NCBI GenBank assembly: GCA_038329845.1
Contig: JBBQNJ010000003.1
Coordinates: 35,770-99,769, forward strand
Direction: 5' to 3'
Source: JBBQNJ01 sp038329845
GTDB lineage: Bacteria > Planctomycetota > Phycisphaerae > Tepidisphaerales > Tepidisphaeraceae
Length of the DNA stretch: 64,000 bases
This document shows, piece after piece, positions 52,299-59,695 of this stretch. The notes below the pieces were generated by a model that was not told the origin of the DNA, searched no databases, and worked only from the letters and a program-made list of their open reading frames with translations. The position numbers and the translations under genes are program-made. Each line of letters begins with the position of its first letter. The first letter of the stretch is position 1.

Positions 52299-52454
52299 AT
52301 GAGTCGAGCCGCCACCGGGGATACCGTCATTGTCAAGCCCAGCAACAACGTCTACACCGCGTTGGCGATCGTGGGAACCGTGGTGGTGATCGTGGGACTC
52401 GTAGCGCTTTTTATGAAGGCCAACGAAGTACTTGCACCGACCGGTTTAATGTGA
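52299..52454 (+). CDS. Small single-pass membrane protein, 51 aa
   Basis: ATG 52299 follows GGAG by 7 nt. Short polar start (SRAATGDTVIVKPSNN), one hydrophobic helix (LAIVGTVVVIVGLVALFM) and a short tail (KANEVLAPTGLM). It follows the coiled-coil gene by 55 nt and precedes a terminator, so it is the second gene of that operon and probably a partner or anchor subunit. No known family recognised. Confidence 0.7.
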   Translation: MSRAATGDTVIVKPSNNVYTALAIVGTVVVIVGLVALFMKANEVLAPTGLM

Positions 52455-52478
52455 TTTTGCTCAGTTGATCTGAAAGGG

Positions 52479-52505
52479 CGACGGTTTTACGCCGTCGTTT
52501 TTTTT
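52479..52505 (+). terminator. Rho-independent terminator after the 51-aa gene
   Basis: Stem CGACGG/CCGTCG with loop TTTTACG, then a run of eight T. Ends the coiled-coil operon. Confidence 0.8.
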
Positions 52506-52606
52506 GCGCGCCCGCCGATGACTTTGCCGAATCGGGGTTTTTCGCCGAATCTCAGAATTCAGATTTCAGATTCTGTGATTGTGGAACTTGCTTCAGGCGA
52601 AGTCAC

Positions 52607-53626
52607 CTATTCCGGACTGGGAAATACATCCACCTCGAGTCCCAAAACTCGAACGGCATCAGCAATCGCTTCTAAGGCCGCGCTCTCCAGCGGCGCGACC
52701 GTCTGCTCGGCGGTTCGGCGGGCGACAGTGTAGATTTGCACCCGCCTGATCTGGCAACCCGCTTCCCGAAGTTCACGCAAACGATCGGTATACGCGGCGA
52801 TTTCCGTCGGATCCGGACCGACGCCGTCGATCGACATGAACAGCGACTGGATCACGATCGGCCGCGCCCGCCCCGCCGACAAGATGTTGTCCAGAACCCG
52901 CCGCAGCGGAATGGTCGTTCGCTCCACCTTCCGGTAGTACGGCTCGGTGCCCGCGTCCAGCTTGGTCCAGATTTCGCCGTGGTGATCGTCGAGAAATTGC
53001 ATCGCCTCGATGACGGCCAGTCGATGCAGCAACGTCGCGTTGGTGATGACCACGATCCGCACGTCCGCGCGACGATGTTTCTCCAGCAGTTCGGCCGCGA
53101 GCCGGCAGGCGTCGGCGAAGACCGGAGAGCTGGTCGGTTCGCCGTCGCCGCTGAACGCGACGTCATTGATCCTTCGCAGCTCGCCGGGCGTGCGATCGAA
53201 CGGCGGCTGCGTGAACAGCGTTCCGGCAATCGCCAGCGCCAGCATTTCATCCAGCTCTCGCCGCAGGATGGCCAGGTCCACCGCGGCCGCCGACGACGGG
53301 GCGGTTCGATCGACACAGCAATAGACGCAATCGAAATTGCACGCCTTGTCGGGGTTGAGGTTGATCCCGATCGATAAGCCGCGGCTGCGCCGGCTGACGA
53401 CGGGGTAGACGTAGGAATTTTCCCGCCACGAGCGCGGATGATCGCGGAACAGTCCTGCCGATTCGCGTGACGGCGGCGTCAGCGCGCCATGGGCGGCGAG
53501 CATTCCATCGCCGGAGCCTTTGTCTCCGGCCGATTCGCGTGACGGCGGCGTCACCGCGCCATGGGCAGGGATGGTTCTATCGTCGGAGCCTTTGTGTCCT
53601 GCCGATTCGCGTGACGGCGGCGTCAT
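52607..53626 (-). CDS. Radical SAM protein with repeated N-terminal extension
   Basis: ATG 53626 overlaps the bioD stop (ATGA) and has AAGGAGG 4 nt upstream; 339 aa. The radical SAM cluster is CNFDCVYC (Cx3Cx2C) at about residue 90, then FSGDGEPTSSP, VVITNATLL and GEIWTKLDAG. These are typical of Elp3/MoaA-like activases and wybutosine-type enzymes of the FSGxGEPT family. The N-terminal ~55 residues are three copies of a 24-residue unit (TPPSRESAG...). The job is unknown; coupling to bioD hints at cofactor metabolism. Confidence 0.78.
   Translation of the reverse strand: MTPPSRESAGHKGSDDRTIPAHGAVTPPSRESAGDKGSGDGMLAAHGALTPPSRESAGLFRDHPRSWRENSYVYPVVSRRSRGLSIGINLNPDKACNFDCVYCCVDRTAPSSAAAVDLAILRRELDEMLALAIAGTLFTQPPFDRTPGELRRINDVAFSGDGEPTSSPVFADACRLAAELLEKHRRADVRIVVITNATLLHRLAVIEAMQFLDDHHGEIWTKLDAGTEPYYRKVERTTIPLRRVLDNILSAGRARPIVIQSLFMSIDGVGPDPTEIAAYTDRLRELREAGCQIRRVQIYTVARRTAEQTVAPLESAALEAIADAVRVLGLEVDVFPSPE
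53460..53626. repeat. 72-bp tandem repeats coding the radical SAM N terminus
   Basis: GATTCGCGTGACGGCGGCGT recurs at 53460, 53532 and 53604: a 72-bp period (24 codons), about 2.3 units. The repeat keeps frame and contributes the TPPSRESAG units. Confidence 0.82.
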
Positions 53627-54396
53627 GGCGCCTCCTTGCGAATCCCGGCCAATGTCTCCCAATCCACCCGCCCGATCGCCGCGGCGACTCCCGGAGGAAC
53701 TTTTGCCGGAATCTGGGCTTCTTCCGGCGCGATGCCCAAGACCGCGACCTTGCCCCATCTTTCGATGGCTCGGGGATTGGATTCCTCGGCGATCCCCGCG
53801 GCATCGGCGGGGTAGCGGTTGATGACCACGCCCGCCACCGGGATCCCCGCCGATCGCAGCGCATCGACCGTCAGCAGTGTGTGGTTGATCGTTCCCAATC
53901 CCGGCCGGGCCACGACGACCGCGGGAAGAGCCAGCCAGCGCGCCACGTCGAGAAATGTGTGGCGCGCATCCATGGGCGTCATCAAGCCGCCGACGCCCTC
54001 CACGATCAGCACATCGCTGTCGCCGGCGATCGCGTCGAGCGATCGCTGGATCGCCGACCAATCCAACTCGACCCCGTCGCGCTCTGCGGCGATCGCCGGG
54101 GCAAGCAGTTCAGAAAACCGCTGCGGGCAGATCACGTCCAGCGGATGGGATGAATCAGCGCAGACGGCAAGGAATTCGGCATCTTCGCTGACCCATCCCT
54201 CGCGCCGATGCACGCAGCCGCTCGCCGCGGGCTTGAGCACGCCGACCGTCCTGCCCCCCCGCCGCAAACGCTCGGCGATGGCGCCGGCGATGAGCGTCTT
54301 GCCGACGCCCGTGTCGGTGCCGGTGATCAACAAGCCGGGAATGGAGACAGGTCTAAGCACGGGGTCGATGGCTCCTGAAATGCGATGGTCTTTCAT
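53623..54396 (-). CDS. bioD: Dethiobiotin synthetase
   Basis: Predicted 257 aa. ATP loop GLLITGTDTGVGKT near residue 25, then VLKPAASGC, LAPAIAAERDG and the VEGVGGLMTPM catalytic loop; C-terminal VINRYPADA. It forms the ureido ring of dethiobiotin from DAPA, CO2 and ATP. The N-terminal ~18 residues are slightly longer than usual. It lies 73 nt after alaS and overlaps the radical SAM gene. Other bio genes are not in the window. Confidence 0.93.
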   Translation of the reverse strand: MKDHRISGAIDPVLRPVSIPGLLITGTDTGVGKTLIAGAIAERLRRGGRTVGVLKPAASGCVHRREGWVSEDAEFLAVCADSSHPLDVICPQRFSELLAPAIAAERDGVELDWSAIQRSLDAIAGDSDVLIVEGVGGLMTPMDARHTFLDVARWLALPAVVVARPGLGTINHTLLTVDALRSAGIPVAGVVINRYPADAAGIAEESNPRAIERWGKVAVLGIAPEEAQIPAKVPPGVAAAIGRVDWETLAGIRKEAP

Positions 54397-54469
54397 CGTC
54401 GTCGACGTCGATGGCGCGACGCTGAGGAAGGATCAACCGTCCGAAACTCTCGCGAGTCGCGTCCGACGA

Positions 54470-57322
54470 TCATAGCGCCGCGCCCAGCACGTCGGCGGCG
54501 TGTTTGCGGGCCGCGGCTAGCGATGCCGGGAGTTTGGCCGGATCCTTGCCGCCCGCCTGCGCCATCTGCGGGCGTCCTCCCCCGCCGCCGCCGGCGGCCT
54601 TGGCCGCTTCGCGCACCCAGTCGCCGGCCTTGAGTCCCCGCGCGATCAAATCATCGCTCACCGCCGCCACCAGCGCCACTTTCTCGCGCGCCGACGCCAA
54701 CAGCACAGCGCAATTGCCAGCGCGTTGCCGGATCGAGTCGATCACCGAACGCAGTTGCTCATCGGACGCGCCGGGGATTTCTCCGATAACGAGTTTGGCG
54801 CCGCCCACGTCGATCGCCTTCTCGATTTGCTTGGCCGCTTCCGCGCCGACATCGACCGTCGCGCCGCCTGGACCCTGATCGGACTTGGATTTTTCCCACG
54901 CCTTAACCCGCGATTGCCAGTCACCCAGCGCAGCCTGGCCGCGGCGTCGAGCCAGCAGCCCCAGACCGGGCGCTGCCAGCAGCTTCTGGAACGCGCCCAA
55001 CTCCGCCGACAAAGCATCGGGGGCCAGCGCCGAGAGTCGCGCGATTTCTTCGTCCATCCGCTGTGCTATCTCGATCGACCGGCGCCCCGCTTCACCGGTC
55101 AACGCGGTGATCCGACGAATCCCCTTGCTGACCGATTCCTCGGCGACGATGGTGAACGCCTCGACTTCAGCGGCGTTGGACAAATGCGTTCCACCGCAAA
55201 ACTCGATCGAATAGTCGCGCCAGCGCGGATTCGCGGCGTCGGCCAACAGCTCGCGCACCGGCGCCCCCACGCTTACCACGCGCACCTTAGGGGGATATTT
55301 CTCCCCGAAAACCGCCCGCAGACCGTGAATCCGCAACGCCTCGTCCTGGGGCGCTTCTTCGGCATACACCGTCAATCGCTTGTCGATGCTCGATCGGACC
55401 CGCGACTCGATTTGCCCCACTTCGGCTTCGGAGAGCGCCTTGCCGTGGGAAAAATCGAATCGCAGTTTTTCCGGGTCGACCAGCGACCCCTTCTGCTGCA
55501 CCGCCTCGCCCAGCACCTCGCGCAAGGCCCAGTTGGCCAGGTGAGTTCCCGTGTGATTACGCATCGTCGCTTGCCGGGTCGCAGCCACCGCGGCGGTGAT
55601 GCGATCGCCGACCCGCAACTCTCCGCTCGTCACCTCCCCGATGTGCAGAATATAGGGCCCGACGGCTCGGGTCGTCCGCACGTTGAATTTTCCCCCGCCG
55701 GCCGTCTCGATCGTTCCGCAATCGCCCACCTGTCCGCCCATTTCGGCGTAAAAGCAGGTGTGATTGAGAATCACCGCGCATTGCCCCATCGAGCGATCGA
55801 CCAGCAATGAGCCATCCCAGATCGCTCGAATTTCGGCATCCACCGAAAGGGCCGTGAACTTCGCCTGATCGTTGGTGGCGGCGATCTTTTCGCCTTGCAG
55901 CCGCGCGATGGCGTCGGGGGGTAGATCGGCGGTGAACGCCGATTCGACGCGCCCTCCGGCTCGAGCCTTCTCCCGCGCCTCATCCATCAATTGCTCGTAC
56001 CGCCCCACGTCCACCGTCATCCCCCGCTCCCCGGCCATCACCTGGGTCAAGTCGATGGGAAATCCAAAGGTGTCATGCAGCTTGAATGCATCATCACCGG
56101 CAATCGTGGCCCCCCTGGCCCGCGACGCGGCCTCGGCGAACAACTCGATCCCGCGATCCAGCGTCCGACCAAAACTGATCTCCTCATCCTTGATCACTGC
56201 GGCGACACTGGCCGGGTCTCGCTTGAGTTCCGCAAAAGCGTCGCCCATCGCATCGACCACCACCGGCACCAGGGCGTGCAGAAACGGGCGGTCCAGCTCG
56301 AGTTGCTGGCGCCCGAAGCGCACGGCCCGGCGGAGAATCCGGCGCAGCACATACCCGCGCCCTTCGTTGCCGGGCAACGCCCCATCCGTTAGCGCGAACG
56401 TCAGGCAGCGAATGTGATCGGCGATGACGCGCAGCGCGATGTCATGCCGAAGGTCCGCATCGCGCGATTCGGCGAGCGGGTCGGCCACGTTCGTCGCCGG
56501 ATAACGCCCACCGTAACTTATTCCGCTCAGATCCTTCAGCGCCGCCCAGAACGGATCGAACAAGTCGATCGCGTAGTTATCGTGTTTGTCCTGCAACACC
56601 TGGGTGATGCGCTCAAACCCCATCCCGGTATCCACATGCTGCGACGGAAGCGTGACGAGGCTGCGATCGGGATTGCGATTGTATTGGATGAAGACGTTGT
56701 TCCAGATTTCCATCACCCGCGGGTCGTCGCCATTGACCAGAGGCCCGCCGGATTTGTCGGGCGTGCGATCGATGTAAATCTCGGTGCAAGGCCCGCATGG
56801 ACCGGTATCGCCCATTTCCCAAAAGTTATCCTTGCCGAAAAAGTGGATTTGCTCATCCGGCAGGCCGGCAATTTCCTTCCACAGCTCCGCCGCCTCGAAG
56901 TCCCGGGGAACACCATTGCGTTCGTCCCCTTCAAAGCACGAAACATGCATGCGGCTTGGATCTAAACCCCAGACCGTCGTGAGCAGCTCCCACGACATGG
57001 CGATGGCACCGCGCTTGAAATAGTCGCCGAACGACCAGTTGCCGAGCATCTCGAAAAACGTGTGATGTCGCCGACTGCGCCCCACATCGTCTAAGTCGTT
57101 GTGCTTGCCCCCGGCGCGAATGCACTTTTGCGTGTTCACCGCCCGGGTGTATTCCCGCTTTTCCTGGCCAAGGAAAATGGGCTTGAACTGGTTCATCCCC
57201 GCGTTGGTGAACAGCAACGTCGGATCGTCCATCGGCACGACCAGCGACGACGGGACGAAGGTATGCCCGTGCCGTTCGATAAAGAAGTCGAGAAATTGTC
57301 GTCGAATGTCCCTTGACGTCAT
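54470..57322 (-). CDS. alaS: Alanyl-tRNA synthetase
   Basis: ATG 57322 gives 950 aa beginning TSRDIRRQFLDFFIERHGHTFVPSS. Class II aminoacylation core: LFTNAGMNQFKPIFLGQ, GRSRRHHTFFEMLGNWSFGDYFKR and TGPCGPCTEI. Editing domain: RNHTGTHLANWALRE (HxxxH) and EFCGGTHLSNAAE (C...H), both zinc ligands present. C-terminal DHH/C-Ala domain with GGGGGGRPQMAQAGG near the end. Full length. Likely monocistronic or with bioD. Confidence 0.97.
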   Translation of the reverse strand: MTSRDIRRQFLDFFIERHGHTFVPSSLVVPMDDPTLLFTNAGMNQFKPIFLGQEKREYTRAVNTQKCIRAGGKHNDLDDVGRSRRHHTFFEMLGNWSFGDYFKRGAIAMSWELLTTVWGLDPSRMHVSCFEGDERNGVPRDFEAAELWKEIAGLPDEQIHFFGKDNFWEMGDTGPCGPCTEIYIDRTPDKSGGPLVNGDDPRVMEIWNNVFIQYNRNPDRSLVTLPSQHVDTGMGFERITQVLQDKHDNYAIDLFDPFWAALKDLSGISYGGRYPATNVADPLAESRDADLRHDIALRVIADHIRCLTFALTDGALPGNEGRGYVLRRILRRAVRFGRQQLELDRPFLHALVPVVVDAMGDAFAELKRDPASVAAVIKDEEISFGRTLDRGIELFAEAASRARGATIAGDDAFKLHDTFGFPIDLTQVMAGERGMTVDVGRYEQLMDEAREKARAGGRVESAFTADLPPDAIARLQGEKIAATNDQAKFTALSVDAEIRAIWDGSLLVDRSMGQCAVILNHTCFYAEMGGQVGDCGTIETAGGGKFNVRTTRAVGPYILHIGEVTSGELRVGDRITAAVAATRQATMRNHTGTHLANWALREVLGEAVQQKGSLVDPEKLRFDFSHGKALSEAEVGQIESRVRSSIDKRLTVYAEEAPQDEALRIHGLRAVFGEKYPPKVRVVSVGAPVRELLADAANPRWRDYSIEFCGGTHLSNAAEVEAFTIVAEESVSKGIRRITALTGEAGRRSIEIAQRMDEEIARLSALAPDALSAELGAFQKLLAAPGLGLLARRRGQAALGDWQSRVKAWEKSKSDQGPGGATVDVGAEAAKQIEKAIDVGGAKLVIGEIPGASDEQLRSVIDSIRQRAGNCAVLLASAREKVALVAAVSDDLIARGLKAGDWVREAAKAAGGGGGGRPQMAQAGGKDPAKLPASLAAARKHAADVLGAAL

Positions 57323-57518
57323 GCGTTCACCATCGCCATCACCGCTGATCGTTCGTAAACTGAAAAACGCGGCGGCCTCGTCGGCCGCCGGGATCACTTC
57401 ACAGCCCCGTAATTATGGAAGATGCCTCAAGGCGCATCAAGCCGTCGTGTCGGCAGGCACCAGCCTGAAAGCCGAAGGTCGCTCAGCCCGGCGTTCGTCG
57501 CCGACTATTCTGGTCGTG

Positions 57519-57722
57519 CTAACAGATAACTTCGTAAGCGATGGGGTAGGGAATCAAATCCGGACGGACGAGGTGAAGCTTCCTCAGCCGGACTTCGTGC
57601 GCCAGGAACGCGGTGGAGGCATTGCCGGCGGTCGAAGGGGTCGTCGGGAACGGCGTGATCGCCGGTGCCAGCAGGGCGATCGCCAGCGGGATCGACGCGA
57701 GGCGAGTTGTGCGGCGAACCAT
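57519..57722 (-). CDS. Small secreted protein, 67 aa
   Basis: ATG 57722 is preceded by CGGAG at 5 nt. A basic start and hydrophobic signal (RLASIPLAIALLAPAITP) are followed by ~38 residues: HEVRLRKLHLVRPDLIPYPI then AYEVIC. The C-terminal stretch has the look of a conserved small exported protein. It lies between alaS and dcd on the minus strand. Function unknown. Confidence 0.55.
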   Translation of the reverse strand: MVRRTTRLASIPLAIALLAPAITPFPTTPSTAGNASTAFLAHEVRLRKLHLVRPDLIPYPIAYEVIC

Positions 57723-58446
57723 GGCGACTCCGCGGGTGAAATCACGACGACATCCCGGCCGAAACCCCCTCCGATCGGCCGGTTCGGCAGGCGTGCCCGA
57801 GGCCCGGACAATGACGCGCGCTGCCGGATTGAACGCAAGTCCACCTTACCCCCCAACTCCTGATGGGCCAACGGAAAAACGGGAGAATTCCGCACGGGCG
57901 GGGCAAACCCTGGCAAGCGGGGCAAGCCTTAACTGTGGTAGCGGACACCGCCCGTGTATTTGGGTGTTGCCGCAGCGCTGAACCGGCAAATTTCCAGCCC
58001 TGTCTCCCATCACGCTGGGTGCAACCGGTGGATAACCTGCCGTGTCAAACGCCAAGAATAAATTCTTTGCGCGCATTCGCATAAGGTAAGCACCGGATTG
58101 GCAACCGGTTAGCATAGGCACCCTCTAGGGGTGGTACTGATTCGGCAGAATTTCCGGTTGACGGCTACCAGATGTGGTATATATTCCCCACATCGCCTTC
58201 GGGCACTTCGGACGGCGTGGGAGCCGGATCGCAAGTCTCGATGGCGCGCATTGCTCCTGCAATCGGGACGGCGGGACACGAGTCGAAAAGTCGCGTCCGC
58301 GCATGGCAAAGGACAGCTCGTCGCCAGGAGGGTGACGATTCAAGGTTGAAACCGGCAGTCGAGGCTGGATCGGACGGTGGAATCAGACCGGACCACGCCC
58401 CGCCGCCCCTTGCATGGGGGATTACACTCCCCCGGTTGGCGATCTC
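57723..58446. other. Gene-free stretch before dcd
   Basis: About 720 bp. Open frames are present but lack credible starts. It holds the probable dcd promoter at 58158-58194; otherwise I see nothing. Confidence 0.5.
58158..58194 (+). promoter_or_regulatory. Probable dcd promoter with overlapping inverted repeat
   Basis: TTGACG (58158-58163), 16-nt spacer, TATATT (58180-58185). The inverted repeat GATGTGG-N10-CCACATC (58171-58194) lies on the -10 box, in the range of a repressor site. Its core GTGGTATATATTCCCCAC resembles a degenerate NrdR-like box, but I am not certain. Confidence 0.4.
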
Positions 58447-59019
58447 ATGGGTATTCTCTGTGACAGCCAGATTAGGGAACTGATCGGGATCGAGCCTTTC
58501 GAGGACAACCTCAAACGGCCGGGCCGGATCAGTTTTGGCGTCTCCAGCTACGGATACGACCTTCGCGTCGGTCCGCTGTTCAAAATCTTCACCAACGTCA
58601 ACTCGACCGGATCGTCGGCTGTTGTCGATCCGAAAAAGTTCACCGAAGACTACTTTGTGACGGTCGATACCCGCGACACCGGCAAAGACCACGTGATCAT
58701 CCCGCCCAACAGTTTCGCGCTGGCCGAGACCGTCGAGGTGGTGACGATGCCGCGCGGGATGCTGGCGGTCTGTGTCGGAAAGAGCACCTACGCCCGCTGC
58801 GGGATCATCGTCAACGTCACCCCCATCGAACCGGAATGGCGGGGCAAGATCACGCTGGAAATCAGTAACACGACCCCGCTGCCGGCAAAAATTTACGCCA
58901 ATGAGGGAATCGCCCAGTTGCTGTTCCTCAAGGGCGATCGCGTCTGTGCCGTCAGCTATGCCGACAAGAACGGCAAGTACCAGGACCAGCCGGGCCTGAC
59001 CTTGCCTCGAGTGGACTAG
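58447..59019 (+). CDS. dcd: dCTP deaminase
   Basis: ATG 58447 gives 190 aa, the usual length (starts GILCDSQIRELI). Motifs: SFGVSSYGYDLRVG, PNSFALAETVEVV, VGKSTYARCGIIVNVTP and EPEWRGKITLEISNTT, where the Glu of the last is the catalytic base and the Ser/Arg of GKSTYAR bind the triphosphate. It converts dCTP to dUTP for dTMP supply. With nrdJ downstream it forms a deoxynucleotide-supply neighbourhood. Confidence 0.93.
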   Translation: MGILCDSQIRELIGIEPFEDNLKRPGRISFGVSSYGYDLRVGPLFKIFTNVNSTGSSAVVDPKKFTEDYFVTVDTRDTGKDHVIIPPNSFALAETVEVVTMPRGMLAVCVGKSTYARCGIIVNVTPIEPEWRGKITLEISNTTPLPAKIYANEGIAQLLFLKGDRVCAVSYADKNGKYQDQPGLTLPRVD

Positions 59020-59027
59020 TTTCGTAT

Positions 59028-59106
59028 GGGCGGCTTCAGCCGCCCGGCGCAGTTTTGACGGCGTGTTTCGCGCGGCTGAAGAGTACTCGGGCGGCTGAAG
59101 CCGCCC
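59028..59106. repeat. Inverted pair of an 18-bp GC hairpin element after dcd
   Basis: GGGCGGCTTCAGCCGCCC at 59028-59045 and its exact reverse complement at 59089-59106. Each copy also has a self-complementary GGGCGGCT/AGCCGCCC stem. May act as dcd terminator or be a dispersed planctomycete repeat. Confidence 0.7.
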
Positions 59107-59155
59107 CTACCTGGCTTGACTCGGACACGTGGCTTTCAAACCGGAGAACAATGTC

Positions 59156-59530
59156 ATGCGTCGAGGCTATTTCTGGATCATCGGGTCGATCAGCGCTGCC
59201 GGAATGCTGGTCGGCTGCCATCATCGCGACCAAGCGACGCCGCCACTCAATTCGCCGCAGCCGGTATCGATTCAAACTCCGCGTGCCATGGTGCCCGGGT
59301 CGATCAACACGACGCACCATGTGCCATCGTCGATGATCCTCGGCGCCGGCGGGCACATCCAGATCAAGGAGGCTGACTCCGGGAAGGTCGTGGTGGATAC
59401 GACCGTCAAGCCGCAAACCCGGGTGCGATTCGATCCATCGACCGGGATATCGCTCAACGAGACCCAGGTGGTCAACGGCCCCTTGCCCGCGGGAAAAGCC
59501 TACGAACTGGTCCTTGAACGGCACCGATAA
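59156..59530 (+). CDS. Small lipoprotein
   Basis: ATG 59156, GGAG 10 nt upstream; 124 aa. N-terminal signal with lipobox MLVGC, so Cys21 would be lipidated, followed by a polar His/Pro-rich linker and a beta domain (IQIKEADSGKVVVDTTVKP, RVRFDPSTGISL). No family recognised. Between dcd and nrdJ, probably an independent gene. Confidence 0.75.
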   Translation: MRRGYFWIIGSISAAGMLVGCHHRDQATPPLNSPQPVSIQTPRAMVPGSINTTHHVPSSMILGAGGHIQIKEADSGKVVVDTTVKPQTRVRFDPSTGISLNETQVVNGPLPAGKAYELVLERHR

Positions 59531-59695
59531 GAATGCCGGGCAATCGGCGACCGCCGACGCGGCGATCACCTGACCTGGACCGGTACTTATGATTGGACCG
59601 CGATTTTTAATTTTTCTGGCGAAAACGCCTTTTTACGATTCATACGGGCCGCTCGCCAAGGACATGAAGGACCTCAACCCCAAGGACGATTCAAG

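Noticed and set aside
59531..59695. Cobalamin riboswitch before nrdJ
   Set aside because: The gap is only ~165 bp and no B12-box-like sequence was seen.
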